64,000 nt of DNA. Source: Steinernema hermaphroditum. Its lineage: Eukaryota > Nematoda > Chromadorea > Rhabditida > Steinernematidae. A model generated the notes under the pieces. That model did no database searches and had not been told where the DNA came from. It saw nothing but the letters and a program-made list of their open reading frames with translations. Of the stretch, positions 1 through 10,251 are shown in pieces (within the stretch, counting starts at the first letter, position 1; each line of letters opens with the position of its first letter). The position numbers were made by a program, and so were the translations under genes. The DNA is taken from contig CM059623.1 of assembly GCA_030435675.1 (NCBI GenBank), positions 15,160,205-15,224,204 of the forward strand, given 5' to 3'.

Positions 1-102
1 TTCGCGCCCTCCACGAACGGCAACTCGAGTGGCAACCACGATGTCCTCGGAGTGATCGATGAGTCGAGGGTGATCAGGCCAAGTGACGAGAGGAGGAACT
101 AG
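1..102 (+). CDS. possible C-terminal end of a gene entering from the left
   Basis: The first frame is open from base 1 to a TAG at 100-102, giving 33 residues rich in Ser, Asn and Asp (it ends ..RPSDERRN). The base composition is higher in GC than the following 3' sequence, as expected of an exon. It would be convergent with the dynamin gene on the other strand. There is no recognisable domain and the start lies outside the window, so this is a weak call. Confidence 0.3.
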   Translation, partial: FAPSTNGNSSGNHDVLGVIDESRVIRPSDERRN

Positions 103-234
103 ATGAGGCACCCTGTTAGACGCGTAGCAAAGGAGTAACATTTCAGAAGGGATACACTAAAACAAAATATTTATGGTTTGTGTACAAATGTTACAAAGTG
201 AAAACCCAACACGCAGAACAACAGACCCACAACT

Positions 235-2888
235 TCAGCATTCCGAGCGGATGTTTTCGACCTCCTCGAAGACTTTCATGATATCCTTGCAAAGCTCCAT
301 CTGCTCCATAATCGCCTGGCGCTTTGTCGCTACAGAAGGGTCCTCTTCGTACAACTTCTCTCCTTCTGCTAGCAGCTCCGACGGCAACTCAGTAGTGAAG
401 AACTCGATCTGCTTGTCGATAATCATAGCGACGACGATCTTCGGGACGATGGAACGCAAAGTTTTCACAACAATCTCCATGTACTCGCGGACCATCTGGC
501 GGACGAGCTCCACTTGAGAGACCACATAGTTGTCGGACATCACATACTCTCTAATAACCGTACCATCGTCCTAAACCAATGAACAGTATTATAACTTTAG
601 CTCGTATCGAGAAACCTCGTCCTTGGGTTCTCCTCTTCGGAAGTAAAATCCAGCGCTGATAAAGGCGTCGAACCATTTGCAACTGTCGGCTTCCGTCAAA
701 TTGAGTTTGATTGTATCGGACTCATCGACAATTTGCCTAAACATATGTCCGTCAAGAATATGCGGCTGTGGGTCCTTACCGTCCTTCGGGAATGAACTCC
801 AACCTTGTATGTCCTCCTCTTCTGATGGTTCGCAGGAGTGCGTTGGAAAGTTGTCCGTTGAAATCGTCACCGTCAGTCATTTGATATTCGGTCCGTGTGA
901 TGATTACGTGCCTATCATCATAGTCACCATCCATTTCAAAGGAAACATGATCTTGATCGAGGAGCACATCGTCCTTGTTGAACTTCCTGAAACGGATTTA
1001 CATTCGAATAGCCAGCCAATGAGCGCACTTGACTCACGGTCCATGCAAGTTCTTATGTTTTGTCTCCATGTACGACTTTTCGAGGTGAACAAGTAGATCG
1101 ATCTGCGACTTTGCCTTCTTCGTATTTTCTTTAAGAAAATCAAGCGATCGCTGGTAGGCGAAACGCTCCATCGCCGGAAACTGTGACATCTAAATAAGAG
1201 GCAGCTTAAACGCACCATGACCAAGTCAGGCACTAACGATTTCGAAGAGCTTCCTGATCGGCTTCTTCAGCTCATCGAGGACCTTCTCGACCACGTCATG
1301 ACAAGGAGCCACAAGGCGCTCCACTTGCCACTGGACGACGGTTTCAAAAGCTTTCGCTGGAGTGAAGAAGCCCACCCTGAACAAGGTAATAAACGCTTAG
1401 TGTCATTCACGATGCAATAACCGAAGACCGTTTGTGTTTTCAATGGCTCTAATGATCGTTCGACGGAAGTCGAGTTCGTTTACCGCAGAATTGCGTTCCG
1501 TATCGTTTTGAAAGTCTTTATCGAACAGGTTCTTGATGATATGTCCGATGCACATCTTCTTCATTTCGACGGTTCCCAGGCGCGAGGACACGTCACCCAT
1601 TGTCTTCTCGAACTCTTCCTTGACTTTAGCTGACATTGACAAAATCAACTTGTTGAAGCTGACAACGTTTTCGGGCTTCTCGTGGTAGCGCTTTAACTCG
1701 CCATCCAAGCTGAGAAGCGACTCCTGGATATTGGTACGGAGTCCTGGCAGCACAGTCTTGATGTGGTGCGTAAGCTGTTCGTTGAGGTACTTCTGCAGGA
1801 AGGGTGTTCCGTGACGATTGGCCATATGCCTGTAGGCGTGGTGCTTCTCGAAAAAGTTGCGTTCCGACTTCAGCGCCTCACCGAGACTTTTTTGTCGGTC
1901 AATGTCCTTCTGCGACCGATTCACAACACCGAATCGGTGTTGTGAATCGGTGTTGACCCTGCTTCTCTTAGGCTACATCGGTGTTACCGATGTAGCCTAA
2001 GAGAAGCAGGGTCAAGAGGTATCCAAGCCAGCTATGAAATTACCGCGCATTAAAGGAAACGTTATGTTCTCAAGAATATCCCGCGCATCGGTTCCTTCGT
2101 CCATAAGATCCAGCTTGGACAAAACGCCAATAGTGCGACGACCGTCAGGATTAACGCTGCGAGCCAACTTGATAGCATCTGAAGTTGCGATGTCCGTATT
2201 AGCTGGAGTGACTGCCAGGATAAGAGAATTCTCATTTTTGATGAACGACATGATCATTTCCTCCGTGCGCTGTTCGATGTCCTCGGGTTGATTGCCCACA
2301 GGAATTCTGATCATTCCAGGAAGATCCACCAGAGTCAGGTCGAGCACTACAAAGGCAGAATATTCTCAGCACATCAGATTACCGTTACCCGATGGCGAGT
2401 AAACCTTCAGGTTGATGGGAACGTCGGAAATGCCTTTGTTTTTCCCGGTCAATCGTTCAGTCTCTTCCTCGATTTCACGGCGAACGTTATCGAAATCTTC
2501 GAAGCGATGTCCCGGCCTGTGAATGAACTCCGCATACTCTTCTAAATGATCAAAATCATCATGATAGACGTGAAGAGCTTTCTGACTTCTGTACCTTCCT
2601 TGCTGCGAACCAATTGCAGAATAAGAGGACGACGAGTGACGATTCCGGAACCACGAGGGAGGAACTCCCTGCCGACGAAGTTCTCCAAAACCGACGACTT
2701 TCCTGCGCTTTGGGAGCCAACGACCACGATCTGCGGAAGATCAAAACTGATCGGCTTACCGGTCCTTGCAAAGAAATCCTACGAAACTCGAAAACTGACC
2801 GAAAGCGGAAAGTGAACAATTCACTTACTTGAATATCATTGACCAGGCGGATCGCGTGGTGCATCACACTTTCTTCAGAAAGTGACAT
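235..2888 (-). CDS. dynamin-family large GTPase, reading frame broken in exon 5
   Basis: Ten exons can be joined with matching phases: 2829-2888, 2595-2778, 2389-2541, 2044-2346, 1422-1996, 1238-1376, 1038-1189, 871-986, 616-821 and 235-570, with introns of 42-53 bp. The product carries the dynamin GTPase domain: P-loop GSQSAGKS at residues 41-48, the T of [12 protein letters not shown], and SKLD in the G4 position. The stalk follows (NRSQKDI.., MGTP-like RHGTPFLQK), then a poorly conserved PH-like segment ending [15 protein letters not shown], and a GED (..[15 protein letters not shown]..). Dynamins sever membrane necks during endocytosis, and C. elegans has dyn-1. The protein stops right after the GED, so the proline-rich SH3-binding tail of classical dynamins is absent. 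Exon 5 contains a 58-bp palindromic insertion that shifts the frame and adds a stop just after the G domain, so as assembled the gene is not functional. The family call is safe; whether the break is real is not known. Confidence 0.85.
1915..2015. repeat. two abutting perfect palindromes inside dynamin exon 5
   Basis: The first hairpin has 18-bp arms at 1915-1932 and 1934-1951 around one base. The second has 30-bp arms at 1953-1982 and 1986-2015 around GTT. Removing 58 bp (1931-1988, or the equivalent 1928-1985) restores the expected dynamin reading [12 protein letters not shown] across the exon. The extra 58 bp consist only of reverse complements of the two flanks, including the intron 4 acceptor, so this is a foldback duplication and not foreign DNA. 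Confidence 0.9.
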
Positions 2889-3665
2889 TTGAGCTGATTG
2901 TGACTAAAATTAGAGATTCACGTACGGAATGACAATGTCATTGACGGTGCGCACGCAACCAAGATAGAACGAAAGCGAATTACATCGAAAAGCAGAGAGG
3001 TTTGTGACCTCCCTCCGTGCCACAGATCGGCTAGCAGGATCTGACAACTGAAAACAGAACTGAAATGCATGCCCATGGCGATAATTTAACGAAAGTGAAC
3101 GGTGCCCAGACATTTGCGCCCAGACACTAACGGCATTTCAGGAAAAACGTGGTGGGACTTTTTTGACGGTGTTCGTCGTAGTTTTGACTGCTTTTTTTTC
3201 GCGCATTTCAGGTTGAAGCAAGCAAAGCGAGCTCATATATTCTCCATTTTTCTCCATACACTTTGGTTTACAACATGCGACAACACAGCCAAAAAAGACC
3301 GCCACATTCAATGACCGCCAACTTCCTTGCATGAACCTTGCAAGACCTACGTTTGGCTTAGGCTTATATCTAGATATTTGAGGTTGCTGGCGAGCGAAGG
3401 GAGTCTGGGAGGGCCTCGGTGTCGTCCTCCTGGGACTCCTCTGCCCACTCTTCCTCCTCAGGGCTCTCTTTATGCAACATTTCTAGATTGCGCACAGTAA
3501 ATTACGCAAGTGAGATTTTCAAAGATTTTCGCCTTGGTCCGTTAGTTTGTCTGTGCTCTGAAAGACTATTCTTTTTTGATCTAAACGCAGAGCATATTTG
3601 GCCTTCTGGCTGTTTCGTACGGACAAAGTGCAGTTTCATACATGTGTGACAGCCGTTTACTCCAT
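2889..3665. other. intergenic, upstream of dynamin
   Basis: No exon-like reading frame could be supported on either strand. The segment presumably holds the dynamin promoter on the minus strand. I recognised no specific regulatory motif. Confidence 0.5.
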
Positions 3666-3749
3666 GTCATTCTGGCCGAGTGGTCTAAGGCGCTGCGTTC
3701 AGGTCGCAGTCCTCTTCGGAGGGCGCAGGTTCGAATCCTGCGGATGACA
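3666..3749 (+). tRNA. tRNA-Leu(CAG)
   Basis: The 84-nt sequence folds as a class II tRNA. The acceptor stem is GTCATTC with GGATGAC and an A discriminator. The D arm is GCCGAGTGGTCTAAGGC. The anticodon stem CTGCG/CGCAG holds the loop TTCAGGT (anticodon CAG). There is a long variable arm with a TCTTCGGA hairpin, and the T arm is GCAGG-TTCGAAT-CCTGC. A TTTT run follows the gene within 10 bases, as expected for RNA polymerase III termination. No intron is seen. Confidence 0.96.
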
Positions 3750-4114
3750 AAAACTTTTCCACTTTGCTTTCACAAACTCATTTTTCATCCGTACTTTTTT
3801 TTGTCTCTAAACCTTGTTTCTAAGCATCTATGTATGACATCCCCTTTTACACACCGAGTCAAATCTCTGTCAAATCTCTCGACAACTTTGGAAACATTCC
3901 ATTTTTAGAGGACTACATGAAGCACATTGTGGACATATCATAGGTCGTGTCAACATGCTATCCAGACGATTACCTAAAATCTTGGTTACAGCTGATTAGG
4001 AACGACACAAGGCTATCACAATAACTTGTATGCATGTGATTAACATTTAACATAAAAGTGAGCTCCAATTACGACCTCTTTCTACAGACAAAAAGACAAC
4101 AACATCAACATATT
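3750..4114. other. intergenic, downstream of the Cys-rich gene
   Basis: AT-rich sequence between the tRNA and the stop codon of the minus-strand gene. It should contain the 3' UTR of that gene, but no clear AATAAA is present on the minus strand. Nothing else is seen. Confidence 0.5.
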
Positions 4115-6141
4115 CTAATACTCTCGACGACAGCAGATCTTCGACTTCGAGTTTTTCGGAACAATACACCGATCCGAGATCTCATGACAGTTTCCAGTCA
4201 TGCAGTCCTCTCCCGTTTCCACGAACCCTTTAGGACAGCGATTGATTCCACGACAGCACACTTTCGAAGTGGGATCGCACATTGAACCTTGGGAACAGTC
4301 CGCAGAGCGCGTGCACTTGATAAGCTTTCCAAAGCGGTCTACTGAAGGTTCCGTTCTAAGTCCGACGTTGCACAGAAGTCCTAAGCGGGGATGTTTTTAG
4401 ATTAAGCTGAAGACTAGCATACGTTTGCATAGCCCGTCGCTGTGGTGATATCCTTTAGGACATTCACAAACGCCCCTCACGCATTGCATATCCTCGGAAA
4501 CGCCGATATCCGCGCGGTTACGGTAGCCGTTGTTCTTGCCAACGCATTGCTCGGAGACCTAAGAATAGTATGGATGAATAAGACGATCTCTATGTGGGTC
4601 TTACGAAGCAGCTGTCGCCATGATAGGCGATGGGATAGCACTGGCCATCGATATAGACGTCCTCCAAGCTGACGCATGGTTTGGGACAGCAGATCTAAAC
4701 ATGGGTATTCTATGTGTCATGTGGTCTCTCTCTACCTGTTTGTCCGTTCCCACCCTGTCACTGTGACAGAAATGTGTCATAGAAGGGCAAGACTGACAAC
4801 CATAATCAGGGTGAGAACTCGATTCATGGGCATTTCCAACCGGACAAGTAGGGTTATTAGGCGTCGGAATAGGACAACAGAAGCCCTGGTAGAGATTGGG
4901 CTCCTTAGGGATATCGAACACAGGCACACAGTAATGGTCCTGTGGACAAGATGTGGCCATTTCCACACTTCTCTTCTGGATCGGCGCAACATCGATTTCC
5001 GGATCAGTGGAGTTGTCAAAACTGAGATCGGCGAACATGACTCGATGGGGATTGCTTGTTTGGCACATCAAGATTTGACCGTTTCTCTTAAAGGCCTGCC
5101 CATTGTTCACACACTTATAGGCTGAAATCGTGACCATTGTGACATGAGTCAAACATCAGCCCACCGATTGGTTTGCAGCCTCCGGCTCCATCTCTTTGGA
5201 ATCCCATTTTACAACGGCATCCTCCACTTGTGCACTCCGAATAGGCAGCGGAACATTCCACGTCCGATTTGCACTTTTCTCTGAGACGTCTACGACTTCT
5301 CTTGCATGTCTTTCCGTCCACATCCACACTGTAGCCGATCTCCTTAGGACACTCGCATCCACAGATGTTAGGTCGGAGGCATACACAAGCTGCGTTTCCA
5401 GTACATCCTTGGGTGGGCTGGCACGGCTGACCAACATAGGGTTTCCCGTCGGGCGAAGTGACTTCCGTTTCGGAGGTACAACAGAAGCCGCTGCGTTGCT
5501 CACATGTGGAGCCCAAGGGGCAGGCCATGACCGGGCCGTTTCGGAACCGGCAGATGGTCGATTTCTTTGTTTGAGGATTGAGAAGGGGCTTAGAAGGGAA
5601 TGGACAGGTTCTGAGCTCTAAAAAGGAGAGTACTCTAGGGGAAATCCTAAGAGATTGCCTCTTACTGGTGCAACAGATGCCATAGAGAGGATTGCAGATC
5701 CCTGAACCCATGCACTGCTTATGCAGACTACAAGTTTCATATTCTCTTCCGGCCAAAGCGAAGATCGGCTTTCCGCCGCCGGGACAGTAATCGCCTGAAA
5801 CACATAACCCACTCTATTCCTTTTAAATTCGCGCTTACGAGGCTGGTCAGGGGTGCCCTTTCCTTTCGGTTTCTCCAAAATAAAAGGGAAGCACGCTTCG
5901 CCGTATCTTCCATCGACGTTACCATAGTGACACAACTCGCCCGGGGCGCATTGTTCCGTTGAAGTGCACGAAGCAAGACGACATTGACCCTCATGGCAGA
6001 ATCGTCCAGCGATGCACTGGAACGAGTAGGTACATTGCGGCTGCAGCTGTGCCAGTGTGGAGCCTAAAGAGGAGCACTGTAGCTGGATGTCTTCGGCTAA
6101 GACCTACCAGCCAGAGCGAAAATCAAGAAGAGAAGCCACAT
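4115..6141 (-). CDS. secreted cysteine-rich protein with lustrin-like and EB-module repeats
   Basis: Eight exons join in phase: 6108-6141, 5839-6063, 5666-5794, 5165-5617, 4736-5121, 4605-4694, 4423-4558 and 4115-4380 (introns 41-48 bp), giving about 572 residues. The protein starts MWLLFLIFALAGSTLA, a clear signal peptide, so it is probably extracellular. The rest is a run of Cys-rich units with the pattern C..G..C....G.CC (GICNPLYGICC, CEQRSGFCC, LYQGFCC, CDPTSKVCC) mixed with EB-type units (CKSDVECSAAYSECTSGGC). Such proteins are numerous in nematodes and occur in cuticle, matrix or secretions, but the role of this one is unknown. No catalytic domain was seen. The intron at 5618-5665 is 48 bp with no stop, so retaining it would keep the frame. 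The ATG at 6141 was chosen because it alone opens onto the signal peptide. Confidence 0.85.
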
Positions 6142-6661
6142 CGCTTCGAGTGGTCAGCAGATGCGAATGGCTACAGATGCGAGTGGCCGCCGGTCAGCCG
6201 ACGAGTGACCAAATCGGTCGGTTTGCTCAGTGATGCAGCTGTGGAGACAAAGCGGCGCGTCTGACTAAAGGTGCCCTTTCGCCGTTGAACAATGGATATG
6301 AACAGGCTTTATTAACATACCGCCGCCGGCTGATGTCATGTGATAGCGCTGAATGTGGTGTGTTGAGTAAATACAGTAATGAGGCCGTGTACGCACATGC
6401 TAAACGCCGCCTTATGTTGCTAGCAGACAGATACAACACCAAAAACAAACATGAGATGACATTGGCCTCTATCAGATGTACATATAATACTCTACAATAG
6501 CAGACGTATAGTACAATGCTGAAGTGTTCATGAAGAACAAAACACCTTCCTGTCGTTTTTCTGGCTCGGTCTTAACATGATCATAACGTCTCCATTCGCT
6601 TTCCTTTCTATTATTTGTATGGTCTAAGTTTGCGCCTCTTAACTAGGTCTGTTTTATGTAG

Positions 6662-6961
6662 AAATGTGCATCTACAATGCGGTACCAGGATGGCCTTCTT
6701 CGACTGGAGACGCTATCCGAGTGGAATGATCTTCTTCAGAGCAGACGAATACCCATCATTGTGCGGGACATGGAAGAGGCTACCAGCTCGATCCGGCCAA
6801 AATATAGCAGTGGAGAACAGCGAGCGATGTCGGGAAGCCATTATCAAAGGAGCACGGGTGCGGACTTCAGTGTTTCAGCGGATTACGACCTCATATGCCG
6901 ACCTGCAACACCAACAAGTCCCAACGTTTCGACCAGAGATCTGACGACCAGAGACATGTAG
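6662..6961 (+). CDS. possible small exon or gene, unrecognised
   Basis: An open frame of 95-100 codons ends at a TAG at 6959-6961 and has coding-like composition (..LSEWNDLLQSRRIPIIVRDMEE.., then a Ser/Thr-rich tail). The first ATG is at 6677. The frame also stays open back to a possible acceptor, TTTTATGTAG, ending at 6661, so it may be a last exon. It lies divergent from the Cys-rich gene. No family is recognised and no upstream exon was found. Confidence 0.3.
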   Translation, partial: KCASTMRYQDGLLRLETLSEWNDLLQSRRIPIIVRDMEEATSSIRPKYSSGEQRAMSGSHYQRSTGADFSVSADYDLICRPATPTSPNVSTRDLTTRDM

Positions 6962-7586
6962 CAAAGGGAATGGGTCTGATTTTCTCTGATCATCTCAGCT
7001 CTGATCTCCGCGCTACCGGCTCAATTAGAGACCTATTCACGAAAAAATGCTGAAATGGTCAATGTAAATCGTTCTCCTTTCTCGACGGAACGCTGAAGAG
7101 GGCTCCAGATGGCATGGGACGAAATTTCAGTCCGAACTCTGGCGGCCAGGTAAAAAAATTCCAAAGCGTTTGGAAGCCTGTATCGCGGCAGAAGGTGGTC
7201 ACTTCAAACTGAATATGTGACATCCCACGCAGTTTTTGCTGTTCTTTCACGTAGTGAATACCGTTGGTGCCAATTCGTTCACCGTTTTGAAATGAGGTCG
7301 ATTTTAGGTGTCGAACGCCCTCTTTATGATGTGGAAACCTGTTCGCGAAACCTGTTACTGTAAATAGTTAATGCAAACCGTATCACCCCCATCGCTTGTG
7401 TTTCCCTGCAAGTTCCCCGAATAGAACACCCCCTTTCCCAACGGAACTTTTTCATGTTACTCTGCGAAAGATCGATTTTTGATGCGTGCCGCAGCAAGAC
7501 CAAATATCGCCAAAAAAACGATGACAGCTACATGACAAATGGACTTCTCATCTCCAGAGATGAAGATGATCTCTATGAACCAGACG
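6962..7586. other. intergenic
   Basis: No coding or structural feature was found between the candidate exon at 6.9 kb and the 3' end of the hydratase gene. Confidence 0.5.
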
Positions 7587-7592
7587 TTTATT
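7587..7592 (-). promoter_or_regulatory. polyadenylation signal AATAAA of the hydratase gene
   Basis: A canonical AATAAA on the minus strand, 67 nt past the stop codon at 7659, fits the short 3' UTRs of nematode genes. Confidence 0.6.
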
Positions 7593-7658
7593 CAAAAAAA
7601 AAACGACTTCAAGCCGGGTGGTCCTCCCTCAAGAATGTACATGTCACGCGAACGATTC

Positions 7659-8654
7659 TCATAGTTTCGATTTTCGTCCGATAAACTTTGATGCACCGGG
7701 CTGCGATTCACTCGAGATGACCTTTAGACCTCCCGTCAATTCATAATCGAAACATTCTTCATAGCTTCTGGCATCATAGGCAGCAAAATATGCAGCTTCA
7801 CGATCGGCCCTCAAACAGTTTTGAGGGAATTTCGCGATTTCTTTTCCGAGCTTGATGGCTTCTTTGAGGGCTGAAAATGGATGGAGATTAGAGGGAATAT
7901 GGAAAGGGTCTTCGTTGTGCATTATGTGATATCTTGCATGGTGAATGCCATGGGGATTCAAGAGTGAATGGATGGAAAGGGTTTACCTTGGCCTTCATCG
8001 ACGAGTCTATTCACTAACCCCCAGTCAAAGGCCGTCTCTGCATCAACTTCTCTTCCAGTCAGGATCATGTCCATAGCTCTGGACATCCCTATGGCCTTGG
8101 GCAGACGGAATGTTCCACCATCGATGAGCGGAACTCCATGCCGCCGACAGAAAACTCCAAATTTCGATTTTCTAGAAGCAACTCGAAGATCACACATGAG
8201 CGCCATCTCGAGGCCCCCTGCCACCGCATATCCCTCCACAGCTGCGATCACCGGTTTAGAGAAGACCATCTTCGTCGGGCCCTACTTCAATCTTTGAATC
8301 AAATCTTCATGATACTATAGGCATACCATGGGACGATACTTCTCCAAAAACTCAGCAGAGGGGACGTTTCCCTTGGCCACTTCACTTAGGTCATATCCCG
8401 CACAGAATGTTCCTCCTTCTCCATATAAAATGGCGACTTTGTACTCTTCTGACTGTTCGAATCGATCGAAAGCGGCTATCAGTTGTTTGGCGGTGTCATG
8501 GCTGACGCAGTTCTTCTTCGCGGTGCGGTTTATTCCGATAAGAAGAAGGTCGTCTTTTGGAGTGACATTTACTAAAGTTTAAACGTATGGAAGGACGACT
8601 GAAAAGCGAACCTAGTGTGGAAGCCATGGATGAGAATCGGCGAAGAAAATACAT
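7659..8654 (-). CDS. enoyl-CoA hydratase/isomerase (crotonase) family protein
   Basis: Four exons (8612-8654, 8327-8571, 7987-8281, 7659-7870; introns 40, 45 and 116 bp) encode 264 residues, the usual crotonase length. The two oxyanion-hole segments are present (TFCAGYDL near residue 72 and VAGGLEMALMCD near 117-127), as are the C-terminal helices. The family hydrates enoyl-CoA or isomerises related acyl-CoAs in fatty-acid and amino-acid breakdown. The N terminus MYFLRRFSSMAST is basic and hydroxylated with no acids, so mitochondrial targeting is plausible. Of the two catalytic glutamates of classical hydratases, the first is kept (E121 in GGLE). The second position, 20 residues on, is Cys141 in FGVFCRRHG. 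The protein therefore belongs to the divergent FCRRHGVPL-DGGT subgroup, and its actual substrate cannot be read from sequence. Confidence 0.9.
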
Positions 8655-8747
8655 CGATAAACAGTAATTAAACGGAGTGAAACTGAGCGGTGGGACTACA
8701 TTATTTGTGTTTTGCGATTGTGGGTCGCGGCGATGCTTCGTGAGCAC

Positions 8748-8853
8748 GTGTAGGAGGGTGATAAATGGCAAATCGGCGATGCGATGCCAGACGGAAAAAG
8801 AGGGTATTGGTAAACAGTTGAGAAGGTAAAATATAGGTTAAGATAAATTATGA
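8748..8853. repeat. copy 1 of a ~105-bp repeat (partner at 14032-14143)
   Basis: From GTAGGAGGGTGATAAAT to AAATTATGAAGC this stretch is nearly identical to 14032-14143 in the same orientation. It lies immediately upstream of the hydratase gene. The copies flank the first half of the RING array, as expected if a larger block was duplicated. Confidence 0.85.
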
Positions 8854-9104
8854 AGCGAAATGAAAAATTGAAAAATTATTCAATCAACGGCTCACACCGT
8901 GTAAAGTGTCTCATAAAGCACATAGAAGAACAGTATCACACCGTAGTCGTCGCTTATCTTCTTTCTTCGGTGATCACAATGCAAAATAAAATGATGATTG
9001 CAATATTCGGAAGTTTGGAATTGTGCGCCCTTCTCGTACATCTTAATCGTCGCTGTTCAGCTGAGAAATGTTGCGAAGAGTCACCTTCCAGGTCGAGAGT
9101 TTCT

Positions 9105-9700
9105 TCAACTTCTAAAAATGTGTTCTCTATAAGTTTGATGAGGTGTCAAGTGGTGGACCTTCTTGATGACGCCGTCGTCCTTCATCAGTTCTTCGCTCTC
9201 CTTGTACATCATCTTTTGAGTTATCGAACCGTCTCCGCCCAGCTTCTTCAATCGACTGTTCACTCTTTCGTAATCCTTTTCGAGACCACCGAAGAAGACG
9301 TCGAATTCTTTGTTCACATCCTAGACACAGAACTATGTTGCGTTCAGCACAGAGTTAAAACCATTAGAGTTGATGCCATAGCTGACTTCTGACGTTTTGG
9401 CTCCTCGGGATCTCTCGAAATGCCGCCTATCTTCTCCTTTTTGTATGCTGCGTCGGCGAAAGTGACGTGTTTCACTGTCTTAATATGTTCTGCGTGGTAG
9501 TCAATCCCACACATCTCACAGATCAGAACCTAAAAGGAGATGTTTCCATGGTTCATGAAACGCAGTAACCTCTGTCTTCTGGTCTCGTTCGGCACAGAAC
9601 TCACAGTCAAACGTCGTCTTCTCTGACAAGGGTTCGTTGCAGGACGAACACTTAATGGAATGCCTTGACCCGTTAGGAGATCCCCTTCGAGTTCGTAGAT
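9105..9700 (-). pseudogene. RING-family copy A, last three exons only
   Basis: Segments 9570-9700, 9362-9529 and 9105-9320 match exons 6-8 of the complete genes at 10.3 and 16.1 kb: the Cys-rich zinc module (CSSCNEPLS.., CEFC, LICEMCG), the linker ending MASTLM, and the KEFDVFFGGLEKDYERVN coiled coil. Splice junctions are intact (phase 0 between exons 7 and 8). The RING and N-terminal exons are missing, and upstream lies a MITE and then the 3' end of copy B. Exon 8 stops early at HIFRS because of a small length difference before the TTTTTAGAAG tract. It is probably a duplication-truncated relic, although a short transcript is possible. The flank 8875-9104 is nearly identical to 14785-15000. 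Confidence 0.75.
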
Positions 9701-9845
9701 CTAAACGAAACACTTTTGAGGTTAAGCACAAAAATATAAAACATGTGATCCCTTTTTACACTGACGTAACGTTCCTATTTATGATGTTGCGCTGACGTTA
9801 CTGGAGATTAAGACGGTATGACCGCTGGCTATGTGTCTTCATGTA

Positions 9846-10148
9846 TACTCAGGTTAAAAAATCTCTCGGCAAAACGGCGAGTGCTCTCTCCACGAATTTC
9901 GCGGCGTTATAAGAATCGTATGTTCGTACAGCGCCGATGGTGATGGCTCAAACGATCCGCCAGAGACAGATCTACAAAACAATGTTGAGTTTTTTTTTTG
10001 AAACGACATCTCGTACGTGAAGAAAACATGCGACTTATCCACAAACTCAAAAATCCCATTGTGATTTCGGCGTTGTACGAACATACGATTCTTATAACGC
10101 CGCGAAAGGCGTGGCGGGAGCCTCCGAAGAGATTTTTTAATCTGAGTA
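9846..10148. mobile_element. 303-bp MITE with long inverted repeats and TA target site
   Basis: The ends TACTCAGGTTAAAAAATCTC and GAGATTTTTTAATCTGAGTA are inverted repeats. The arms continue inwards for about 95 bp, including a perfect inner block (GCGGCGTTATAAGAATCG and its complement), so most of the element folds back. TA flanks both ends (9844-9845 and 10149-10150). The paralogous sequence at 16105-16125 is the same flank with a single TA at 16112-16113 and no insert, which proves the boundaries. No transposase is encoded; a Tc1/mariner-type enzyme is inferred from the TA target. Confidence 0.88.
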
Positions 10149-10251
10149 TAAATCTTGTCGCGCTATACATAGAACTTACTTTTCAGATCCCGTGTCAGAG
10201 AGGTATAAAGTCGGCGTTCGTAGTGACTCGGCTGAGAAATGTTCTGAAGAG

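Noticed and set aside
677..1233. Open frames opposite or offset to the dynamin exons
   Set aside because: They are shadows; the dynamin exon chain on the minus strand explains the coding signal with matching splice phases.
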